Shown piece by piece: positions 7,585-14,327 of a DNA stretch of 16,540 bases. The DNA is from PFL42 sp964492235. Lineage in GTDB: Bacteria > Chloroflexota > Anaerolineae > Anaerolineales > E44-bin32. Under the pieces are notes generated by a model. The model was not told the origin of the DNA and searched no databases. It worked only from the letters and a program-made list of their open reading frames with translations. The number at the start of each line of letters is the position of its first letter. The first letter of the stretch is position 1. The position numbers and the translations under genes were made by a program. The stretch covers positions 1 through 16,540 of the forward strand of contig CAZBJQ010000058.1 in the NCBI GenBank assembly GCA_964492235.1, given 5' to 3'.

Positions 7585-7880
7585 TGCCCTGGCCAGACAC
7601 CTGCATTGGGCCGAGCCGCCGCATCGGTCCGCCGGACGGCGTTCTTGGGCTGGGAGACACTCAGGCCGAGGCGGTTCCGGAAGGAAGACGGAACGGGGGC
7701 CCACTGACGCCCGCAGGAAAAACACCGGAGGACCTCGGGAAGTCGAGGTGGGATGGGGGTCGGAAGAGGGATGGAAAGCGCTGACCAACCGGGGGGCGCG
7801 GGTGGGCAGTAGTCGAGGTCGGTGCAACCTGCAATGCTTCATGGAAGGCCTTCCAGGTTGGGAAGTGGGGTGAACTTGCG
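7585..7880 (+). other. 296-base gap with inverted and direct repeats
   Basis: I see no convincing gene. ACCTCG (7732-7737) can pair with CGAGGT at 7744-7749, and a second copy of the AGTCGAGGT sequence lies at 7811-7819, so two mutually exclusive stems are possible. Near the next start, CAACCTG (7825-7831) pairs with CAGGTTG (7854-7860), and a 14-bp perfect palindrome centred on GGCC spans 7842-7855. GGGGTGA (7867-7873) is the likely ribosome-binding site for GTG 7881. An ORF from ATG 7584 (66 codons, TGATG overlap) is Gly/Arg/Pro-rich and looks spurious. This is the longest gap in the locus and a reasonable place for a promoter or RNA control element, but no -10/-35 pair stands out. Confidence 0.35.
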
Positions 7881-8675
7881 GTGTCGTACAACGATCAGCC
7901 TCTGGTAAGCATTATCACGCCTTCGTTCAACCAGGCGCGGTTCCTGGAAGAGGCGATGGCGTCGGTGCTGAACCAGTCCTACGGCCGAATCGAGTACATC
8001 GTGGTCGATGGGGGCTCGACGGATAGCAGCCTCGAGATCATTCGACACCACGAAGGCCGACTGGCGAGATGGCTGTCTGCCCCCGATGCAGGCCAGACGG
8101 ATGCCCTCAACAAGGGGTTCGGCATGGCCACCGGGGAGATCCTGGCTTGGCTGAACTCCGATGACCGCTACAAACCGCAGGCGGTGACGGAAGCGGTGGC
8201 CTTCCTGCACGAACACCCAGAGGTGGGCATGGTCTATGGCGACGCCGACTACATCGACGGCCATGGCCTCCGGACCGGGGCCTTTCCTGCAGCCCAAACC
8301 GATTATCGTCGCTTGCGCCAAGGGTACGTGCACATTCCGCAGCAGGCGGCCTTCTTCCGGGCGCGCTTGTGGCACATGCTGGGCCCGCTGGATCCGACGT
8401 ACTTCTTCGCCATGGACTATGATCTGTGGGTCCGGATCGCAAGTGTCAGCCGCCTGCAGTACGTCAACCGATCGTGGGCGGAGTTCCGTCTGCACCGGGA
8501 TGGCAAAACCCTGGCAGCCGGCGATCGGTGCTGGCCCGAGATGATTCGGGTGCACCGAAGGCTGGGCGGAGGGCTCGCCGCCTGGATCTACGTCCGCTAT
8601 GCCCTGCGCCGGCTTATGGGCCCGCTGTGGCCGTTGCGGCTGCAGCTTGAGCGCCTGCGATCGGGCGCCACTTAG
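7881..8675 (+). CDS. GT2 family glycosyltransferase (second of a paralogous pair)
   Basis: 264 residues, almost only the GT-A catalytic domain. VSIITPSFNQARFLEEAM opens the fold, DGGSTDSS (D43 onward) and NSDD (N92-D95) are the nucleotide- and metal-binding motifs, and MDYDLWVR corresponds to the DHDLWVR of the paralogue at 4956. The two share the long block APD.GQTDA.N.GF..ATGEI..WLNSDD, so they arose by duplication or joint recruitment. They differ in the acceptor-side half and in the missing C-terminal extension, consistent with different acceptors. The start is GTG 7881 behind GGGGTGA at seven-base spacing, with no other in-frame ATG, GTG or TTG close upstream. The stop TAG (8673-8675) is followed by 73 bases before the Sat-CysC gene. 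It is expected to be a cytoplasmic sugar transferase for lipid-linked glycan assembly. Sugar specificity is unknown. Confidence 0.93.
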   Translation: MSYNDQPLVSIITPSFNQARFLEEAMASVLNQSYGRIEYIVVDGGSTDSSLEIIRHHEGRLARWLSAPDAGQTDALNKGFGMATGEILAWLNSDDRYKPQAVTEAVAFLHEHPEVGMVYGDADYIDGHGLRTGAFPAAQTDYRRLRQGYVHIPQQAAFFRARLWHMLGPLDPTYFFAMDYDLWVRIASVSRLQYVNRSWAEFRLHRDGKTLAAGDRCWPEMIRVHRRLGGGLAAWIYVRYALRRLMGPLWPLRLQLERLRSGAT

Positions 8676-8748
8676 CACCAGGGTGCGGTGGCCGTCTTCG
8701 ACCGCCGTTCGCCGGAAGTCTCCACCCCAGCTCAACAAGGATGAAGGA

Positions 8749-10494
8749 ATGCCACGTTCGAATTCCAGCTTGATTGCACCTTGTGGTGGGAGTCTGGTCG
8801 ACCTATTCCCGGCAGCCGGTGCCGTGGAAGACCTGCGCGCCCGGGCCGGAGAGCTGGCCTCGATCCAGATCTCGGAACGGGCCGCATGCGATCTGGAGAT
8901 GCTGGCAGTAGGCGGCTTCTCACCCCTCGATCGGTTCATGGGTAGGGCGGACTTCGACCGGGTTCTGGGGGAGATGCGCCTTGCCGGTGGACATCTCTTC
9001 CCGATCCCCGTGACGCTGCCGGTGGGCGCCGAAAACGGCCTGCACCTGGATCAGAAGCTGGCATTGCGGGACTCCAAGAACGATCTGCTGGCGATCCTGG
9101 AGATTGAGGAGATCTACCCCTGGGATCAAGTCGAACTCGCCGAGCGGGTGCTCGGCACGCGTGACCTCCGGCATCCTCTGGTAGCCGAGATGCAGCGTTG
9201 GGGACAGGTCAACGTTGCGGGCAAGCTGACCGTGCTGAAGCTTCCAGTGCACTACGATTTCGCCGACCTTCGCCTGGCTCCGACACAATCCCGGGAGCGA
9301 CTGGAACGCATGGGATACCCAAACGTCGTCGCCTTTCAGACGCGCAACCCGCTTCACAGGGTGCATGAAGAGCTCACCCGCCGCGCCATGGAAGAAGTTG
9401 GTGGTGTGCTATTGCTACACCCTGTGGTCGGCCTGACCAAGCCGGGAGACGTCGACCACTACACTCGGGTGCGAACCTACAAGGCGCTGGCCGCTCGCCA
9501 CTTCGATCCGGGACGGATCCTGCTGGCGCTGCTTCCGCTTGCCATGCGGTTGGCCGGGCCGCGCGAAGCCGTGTGGCACGCGCTGATCCGGCGCAACTAC
9601 GGCGCCAACTTCCTGATCGTCGGCCGTGATCATGCCGGACCAGGAAGAGACTCGCAAGGCAACCCGTTCTACGGCCCCTATGACGCACAGCAGCTGGTTG
9701 AGCAGTACTCGGAGGAATTGGGCATGGGGATGGTCCCCTTCCGCGAGTTTGTCTATCTCCCGGATGAGGACCGGTATGAAGAGATCTCGAGAGTCAGCAA
9801 GGGGGTGCGGACGGCGTCCATTTCGGGGACGCAGGTGCGCGAGGACTACCTGGACAAGGGGCAGATCCTGCCCGATTGGTTTACTCGGCCGGAGGTGGCG
9901 GAGATCTTGGCCGAGAGCAATCCGCCCCGTCACCGCCAGGGCGTGTGTGTCTGGTTCACCGGACTGAGCGGCGCCGGCAAGTCGACCACGGCCGAGATCC
10001 TGACTATGCTCCTGCTTGAGTATGGTCGGCAGGTGACGGTGTTGGACGGGGATGTTGTCCGGACGCACCTCTCGAAGGGCCTCGGGTTCAGCCAGGAGGA
10101 TCGGGACACCAACATCCGTCGCATCGGCTTCGTCGCCTCCGAGATCGTGCGGCACGGCGGGGTGGCGATCTGCGCTGCAGTCAGTCCCTACCGGGCGACG
10201 AGAAACGATGTCCGCAATATGGTTGGATCGGGTCGCTTCATCGAGGTGTTCGTCGACACCCCCTTGGATGTCTGTGAATCGAGAGACACCAAGGGGATGT
10301 ACGCCAAGGCGCGGCGGGGCGAGGTGAAGGGGTTCACCGGGATCGATGATCCCTACGAGGCCCCGGTAGATCCGGAGATCACGCTGCGTACAGTGGATGT
10401 CTCGGTTGAAGACAACGCGCGGGCCATTCTGGCCCACTTGATCGAGATGGGTTTTGTCAGAGACGGCGGCTTCCCAGCTGCCGCTCGGAAGTAA
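8749..10494 (+). CDS. sat-cysC: Bifunctional ATP sulfurylase / adenylylsulfate kinase (PAPS synthase)
   Basis: 581 residues in the order sulfurylase then kinase. The sulfurylase domain (about 1-395) has QTRNPLHRVH (from Q197), the HxxH-type ATP site, and VGRDHAGPGRD (G292-R293-D294-H295). The kinase domain (about 400-570) has an intact P-loop GLSGAGKST (G405-T413), LDGD (D433-D435), RDTNIRRIGFVA, and KGMYAKARRGEVKGFTGIDDPYE for APS binding. The enzyme should convert sulfate and two ATP to PAPS in the cytoplasm. Sat-CysC order is known from Aquifex and from fungi, where the kinase part is degenerate; here its motifs are complete, so both activities are expected. ATG 8749 follows AAGGAT (8737-8742) at six-base spacing. 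The frame extends upstream to 8599 only as overlap with the GT2 gene. With the sulfotransferase at 13401, this suggests dedicated PAPS supply for glycan sulfation rather than cysteine synthesis. Confidence 0.97.
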   Translation: MPRSNSSLIAPCGGSLVDLFPAAGAVEDLRARAGELASIQISERAACDLEMLAVGGFSPLDRFMGRADFDRVLGEMRLAGGHLFPIPVTLPVGAENGLHLDQKLALRDSKNDLLAILEIEEIYPWDQVELAERVLGTRDLRHPLVAEMQRWGQVNVAGKLTVLKLPVHYDFADLRLAPTQSRERLERMGYPNVVAFQTRNPLHRVHEELTRRAMEEVGGVLLLHPVVGLTKPGDVDHYTRVRTYKALAARHFDPGRILLALLPLAMRLAGPREAVWHALIRRNYGANFLIVGRDHAGPGRDSQGNPFYGPYDAQQLVEQYSEELGMGMVPFREFVYLPDEDRYEEISRVSKGVRTASISGTQVREDYLDKGQILPDWFTRPEVAEILAESNPPRHRQGVCVWFTGLSGAGKSTTAEILTMLLLEYGRQVTVLDGDVVRTHLSKGLGFSQEDRDTNIRRIGFVASEIVRHGGVAICAAVSPYRATRNDVRNMVGSGRFIEVFVDTPLDVCESRDTKGMYAKARRGEVKGFTGIDDPYEAPVDPEITLRTVDVSVEDNARAILAHLIEMGFVRDGGFPAAARK

Positions 10495-10632
10495 CTCGTC
10501 AGCATGGAGTGGGATCTTCTAAGGCCAGATGACGTTGACCACGTCCCCGCGCCGAAGGCGCCTCGGAGTAGAGCCCCTTTGAAGGCGTGGCCTGCAAGAT
10601 GCAGGCCCTCGCTGGCTGCGGACAGCATGTAG
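10495..10632 (+). other. Structured intergenic segment with three tandem hairpins
   Basis: This 138-base gap contains three perfect stems in succession. GACGT (10531-10535) pairs with ACGTC (10541-10545). GCGCC (10549-10553) pairs with GGCGC (10557-10561) around a GAA loop. GGCCTGCA (10589-10596) pairs with TGCAGGCC (10600-10607) around an AGA loop. The last is an 8-bp stem 25 bases before the GT4 start. No T-run follows any of them. A minimal ATG-TAG (10627-10632) sits directly before ATG 10633. It could be an attenuator, an mRNA-stabilising element or a Rho-type terminator region. None of these can be proven by eye. Confidence 0.4.
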
Positions 10633-11808
10633 ATGACGAAGATCGCTCTGGCGCTGCCCAGCGTCATCGCAAGTGGGACTGAGCGGAGGTTGTCGTTCGT
10701 CTACCGCCATCTTCAAAGGCGTTATCCCGGCGAATACCTCCTGGTTCTTTCAGCCGATCTATACCCTGTCTTGAACCGGGCCGGCTTTGGGCTCGATCAG
10801 TTGCCCGGAGTCCACGTCCTCGGCCGCCGCTCCTTGCTCGATGTCAAAGGCGGGGCTCACGCCTCGCGGCTCGTTGACATGGGTCGAATGGCCAGCCTGC
10901 TCCGGTATCGCTCTGAACTGAAGCAATTGATCTCAAGGGAGGGGATCACCCTTCTTCATCCTTACCTGGAGTTTGTGCCCTTCCTTGCCCTCATGCCGAT
11001 CCGAGACGTGCCATGGATTGTCCCCATCGTGGACCACCTGCCCAAGTACTTCGACGGCCGTTCGCTTGACTGCCGGCTCCTGGTTCGGGCGACCCGCACG
11101 GCGGCCCGTGTGGATTGCATGTATGACTGGGTAGCGCACCGCATGCAGGCCTTGGGAGTTGACCCCCGGCGGCTCAACAATCCGGCATGGAACTGCGTCA
11201 ATCACGAGGCGTTCCATCCGGAGGAGAAGGACGAACTCTCGGTCTCATTTGCGGCGCGCGCAATCGATTGGAAGAACCCGCTCTTGATGGTCGATGTCGT
11301 CAAGCATGTGCTCCGGCGAAGACCGGAGGTGCGCTTCTCGGTGTTGGGCAAGGGGAGAATCGAAAGCGAGCTCGCGCGACAAGTCGCTCTGGAAGGCTTG
11401 AAGGGGCGTGTTCGGATTGGGTATCTCGAGGACCCTTCGCCTATCGTGAACCGCAGCCTGATCCACGTCTCGCTTGACCGCTACGACAACTTCCCGAACC
11501 AATCCTTGCTGGAGGGAATGGCGGCTGGTTGTGCAATTGTGGCCAGCGAGGTCGGGGAAACCTACCGTGTCGTCACCGAGGACGTCGGCCTGATGGCGCC
11601 GCTGGAGGTTGAGCACATCAGTGATGCCATCCTCCAATTGCTTGATGACCCGAAGAGGGCAAGAACCCTCGGCCAGGCCGCCCGGCAGCGGGTGATGGTC
11701 AACCATCATGTCGATCGGTACATCGACTACCTGCGCATGATCCACGACCTATCGTCTCCCGGACGAGTGGTGGACGGGGTTCGGGTTGCGACTGACTCCA
11801 GGGCTTGA
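10633..11808 (+). CDS. GT4 family glycosyltransferase
   Basis: 391 residues with the two-domain GT-B layout. The N-terminal half begins MTKIALALPSVIASGTERR, with the glycine/serine loop after strand one. The C-terminal domain has VSFAARAIDWKNPLLMVDVV, FSVLGKGRIESELAR, and RVRIGYLEDPSPIV. YDNFPNQSLLEGMAAGCAIVASEVGET (Y284 onward, E294) corresponds to the E-x7-E donor-binding region. The first Glu of that motif is replaced here, as in many GT4 members that carry NFPN-type sequences. It is a retaining sugar transferase expected in the cytoplasm, acting on a lipid-linked oligosaccharide. ATG 10633 is the first plausible start. No clear Shine-Dalgarno is seen, and the 8-bp hairpin upstream may influence initiation. 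The stop (11806-11808) is in the same frame as the next gene, with 93 bases between. Sugar specificity is unknown. Confidence 0.92.
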   Translation: MTKIALALPSVIASGTERRLSFVYRHLQRRYPGEYLLVLSADLYPVLNRAGFGLDQLPGVHVLGRRSLLDVKGGAHASRLVDMGRMASLLRYRSELKQLISREGITLLHPYLEFVPFLALMPIRDVPWIVPIVDHLPKYFDGRSLDCRLLVRATRTAARVDCMYDWVAHRMQALGVDPRRLNNPAWNCVNHEAFHPEEKDELSVSFAARAIDWKNPLLMVDVVKHVLRRRPEVRFSVLGKGRIESELARQVALEGLKGRVRIGYLEDPSPIVNRSLIHVSLDRYDNFPNQSLLEGMAAGCAIVASEVGETYRVVTEDVGLMAPLEVEHISDAILQLLDDPKRARTLGQAARQRVMVNHHVDRYIDYLRMIHDLSSPGRVVDGVRVATDSRA

Positions 11809-11854
11809 TGTCGACCGAACGCTCCAGGGGAAGCCTCCATTGGGTCTGGGAACG

Positions 11855-11905
11855 ATGACCGGCGATCGGCAGTCGCGACCGCCCTCCCGTCGGTCGAAGA
11901 CTTGA
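11855..11905 (+). other. 16-codon minicistron overlapping the flippase start
   Basis: ATG 11855 encodes MTGDRQSRPPSRRSKT and ends at TGA 11903-11905, which overlaps the TTG 11902 of the flippase gene as TTGA. The flippase lacks a clear ribosome-binding site of its own, so reinitiation after this frame is a possible way to start it. The peptide is basic and disordered-looking and unlikely to have its own function. It may be chance. Confidence 0.25.
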
Positions 11906-13389
11906 ATCTCCGCATCCACACCGTTCGGGGACTCTTCTGGTCTGCCATCCAGCGTACCGGCGGCCAGGCGATCTCGCTGGCGGCCTTCATTGTTCTCTCG
12001 CGGCTCCTGCAACCTTCCGACTTCGGCCTGCTGGCCCTCGCCAATGCCTACCTATTGGTGGCCCTGCTGGTGATTGAGCAAGGCGTGAACCAGGCGATTG
12101 TACAGAGGGTGGAGGTCTCGCCGGATCATCTGGACACGGCGTTCTTGCTCTCCATGTTCTTGGCATGCACACTCAGCCTGATCACCATCGTTGTGGCTGG
12201 ACCTCTGGCCCGGCTGTTCCGTGAGCCGACGCTTGAACCTGTCTTGTGGTGTTTGTCGCCCACCCTCATCTTGGCCGGGTTGCGCGCGACGCAGGCTGCC
12301 TTGCTGCAGCGTCAGTTGCGGTTCCGGGAGTTGGCTGTGAGGACAACCATAGCCGAAAGCATCGGAGGGGGCATCGGGATCGCAATGGCGGTTGGGGGAA
12401 TGGGTGTGTGGAGCCTGGTTGGGCAGGCTCTGGGCCGGGGGATAGCCGGGGTCGTGGTTCTCTGGCGGGTGGCGGACTGGCGGCCGCATCTCAGGCTGGT
12501 CAGGCAGCCCTTTCGTGAGATCACGCGGTTCGGGATCCCCGTCTTGGGCGATCGCCTGGTGAACCTGGTTCAGGGGAAAGCGGATGACCTTGTCATCGGC
12601 CTCGCCCTCGGTGCCACAACCCTCGGCTACTACACCGTGGGCTACCGCATGCTTACCTACATGACACAGCTTCTCGCCGGGACGGTGCAGTCCGTCGCCT
12701 TGCCGGTTCTTGCGCGATTGCAGGCAGACCTCAGCAGGTTTCGGAGGACCTTTCTGACGATGTTGCAGTACCTGTCGCTAGCGGCGTTCCCCGCATTCGT
12801 CGGCATTGCGTTCGTGGCTCGTGATGCGGTTCCGATCATCTTTGGGCCGCAATGGACAGCGAGCGTTCCCGTGATGCAGGTGCTGGCGCTCGCCGGGGCG
12901 GCCAAGACGCTGCCGATGGCCACAGCCACAGCTTTCGTGGCGTTGGGAAGGCCCGGGCTGCAGTTGAGGCTCAACATAGTGACCACTTGCCTGGCCGTGC
13001 TGGGCTTCGTCGTATTTGTCAAGCAAGGAGTGGTCGCCGTGGCTCTCGTCCACCTTGGGGTGGCCGTCCTCGTGCTCCCCCTTCACGTTGCGTCGCTAGA
13101 TGCGGCAGTCGGTATCTCGCCAGGGGCGTACGTCCGGGGGATACGCACCGCCGGACTTGGCATTCTCGGGATGAGCGCCATCCTCTTGGCTCTGAGTTCG
13201 GCACGGACCACGTCGGAACCTTCATTGGGCTGGCTGGCCTTGACCCTGGCTTTGGGCGCGACCACCTATTTTTCCGTTACCTACATGCTGGGCCGAGGGG
13301 AGTATGCGCGCGCGCAAGTGGCCCTCCGTGATGGGATTCTCTCCTCTCCCGTCGAGCAGCCGGCCGAGGTCGGCCTCGAGCCGTTCTAG
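11902..13389 (+). CDS. Wzx-type polysaccharide flippase (MOP superfamily)
   Basis: 495 residues with about 12-14 hydrophobic helices and short loops. The N terminus (TVRGLFWSAIQRTGGQAISL, then LSRLLQPSDFGLLALANAYL) matches the start of the WzxC/polysaccharide synthase group of MOP exporters, which flip undecaprenyl-pyrophosphate-linked repeat units outward. The ADDLVIGLALGATTLGYYTVGYR and AFVGIAFVARDAVPIIFGPQW regions are typical mid-protein blocks. The length is normal for the family. TTG 11902 is the only ATG/GTG/TTG in frame between the upstream stop at 11806 and the first helix, although no strong Shine-Dalgarno precedes it. The following sulfotransferase begins 11 bases after the stop, so the two are surely co-transcribed. 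The flippase implies a lipid-linked glycan made inside the cell. Whether sulfation occurs before or after export cannot be told. Confidence 0.93.
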   Translation: MNLRIHTVRGLFWSAIQRTGGQAISLAAFIVLSRLLQPSDFGLLALANAYLLVALLVIEQGVNQAIVQRVEVSPDHLDTAFLLSMFLACTLSLITIVVAGPLARLFREPTLEPVLWCLSPTLILAGLRATQAALLQRQLRFRELAVRTTIAESIGGGIGIAMAVGGMGVWSLVGQALGRGIAGVVVLWRVADWRPHLRLVRQPFREITRFGIPVLGDRLVNLVQGKADDLVIGLALGATTLGYYTVGYRMLTYMTQLLAGTVQSVALPVLARLQADLSRFRRTFLTMLQYLSLAAFPAFVGIAFVARDAVPIIFGPQWTASVPVMQVLALAGAAKTLPMATATAFVALGRPGLQLRLNIVTTCLAVLGFVVFVKQGVVAVALVHLGVAVLVLPLHVASLDAAVGISPGAYVRGIRTAGLGILGMSAILLALSSARTTSEPSLGWLALTLALGATTYFSVTYMLGRGEYARAQVALRDGILSSPVEQPAEVGLEPF

Positions 13390-13400
13390 GGTTCGGATGC

Positions 13401-14327
13401 ATGGTGAATCCTCGACCCCAGCTCCTCTACATAATCGGCGCCTCGCGCAGTGGATCGACAATCCTCGACGCCGTCCTGGGAAGCCATCCCGGCATTCTGG
13501 CCGGCGGCGAGCTCAACATGCTGCTGCGGGACGACTATGGTCAACCTCGCGTTTGCGCCTGCACACGCGGAATTAGCGAGTGTGTACTCTGGGGGCCGAT
13601 CATCGATCGCTGGAGCAGGGCGATTTCACCTGGACAGCCCGCCGACTATGTTGAGCTACAGGAGCAATTCGAGCGATTCCGGCATCTGCCTCGGCTGGCG
13701 TGGCAAGCTGTCCGGCGCTCGCCGTCCTTCGAGACCTATGCGCGTTGGACCGGTGAGCTACTGCGGACAATCGCCGAGGCAGCATCGGCTGATTTGATCG
13801 CCGACTCTTCAAAGGCGCCGCCGAGGGCCCTTGCCCTCCTAAGTGCTGGCGGGTTTGACCTGACCCTGGTCCATGTCCTGCGTGATCCGCGCGCTGTCGC
13901 TTGGTCAAGCCTGAAAGTTGACCGGTGGACCATCGGAAAGTGGTGGCTCCGGCCCCGGCCCGCAGTCGCCTTTCGGGCCGCAATGGACTGGATCCTGGTC
14001 AACCTGTCAGCCGAGTTCCTCGCAGCCACGCATCGAGAAGCACCCTATGTCCGGATGCGCTATGAGGATCTCATGGATGACCCCTCCGAGGCTTTGCGAC
14101 GTCTCGGGGCGGCCTTGGGAATCGACTTCGCCGCCCTTGGAGACCGGGCGGCGAACGGCGAAGTGTTCGGCTACGGCCATGTCATGTCCGGCAATCAGGC
14201 CCGCCTTCGCGGGCCACGCTCGCTGAGGAAGGACACCGATTGGCACACGGGCGCGCCCTCTTGGTGCCGTTATCTGTGCTGGGCCCTTGCCGGCTGGCTG
14301 GCGCGCCGCTACGGTTACCGGTGGTGA
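13401..14327 (+). CDS. PAPS-dependent sulfotransferase
   Basis: 308 residues. The N terminus has GASRSGSTILDAVLGSHP (G13-T20), the 5'-phosphosulfate-binding loop. HVLRDPRAVAWSSLK contains R161 and S169 with the R-x7-S spacing that binds the 3'-phosphate of PAPS. DSSKAPPRA precedes it, and MRYEDLMDDPSEALRRL is the usual C-terminal helix region. NQARLRGPRSLRKDTDWH near the end resembles the loop that caps the cofactor. There is no signal peptide, so it acts in the cytoplasm or at the inner membrane face. It would transfer sulfate from PAPS, made by the Sat-CysC fusion about 3 kb upstream, to a sugar hydroxyl or lipid-linked glycan. ATG 13401 was chosen; GTG 13404 is adjacent. The stop TGA 14325-14327 overlaps the next ATG by one base. 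The acceptor is inferred from context only. Confidence 0.92.
   Translation: MVNPRPQLLYIIGASRSGSTILDAVLGSHPGILAGGELNMLLRDDYGQPRVCACTRGISECVLWGPIIDRWSRAISPGQPADYVELQEQFERFRHLPRLAWQAVRRSPSFETYARWTGELLRTIAEAASADLIADSSKAPPRALALLSAGGFDLTLVHVLRDPRAVAWSSLKVDRWTIGKWWLRPRPAVAFRAAMDWILVNLSAEFLAATHREAPYVRMRYEDLMDDPSEALRRLGAALGIDFAALGDRAANGEVFGYGHVMSGNQARLRGPRSLRKDTDWHTGAPSWCRYLCWALAGWLARRYGYRW

Noticed and set aside
7584..7784. 66-codon ORF starting at a TGATG overlap
   Set aside because: Its Gly/Arg/Pro-rich composition has no domain features and it does not reach the next gene; unlike the ORF at 15484 it is coupled at one end only.
7839..8939. 366-codon ORF on the minus strand
   Set aside because: It is antisense to the second GT2 and the start of Sat-CysC, both of which have family motifs on the plus strand.
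9415..10437. 340-codon ORF on the minus strand
   Set aside because: It is antisense to the catalytic core of Sat-CysC and shows no protein family pattern.
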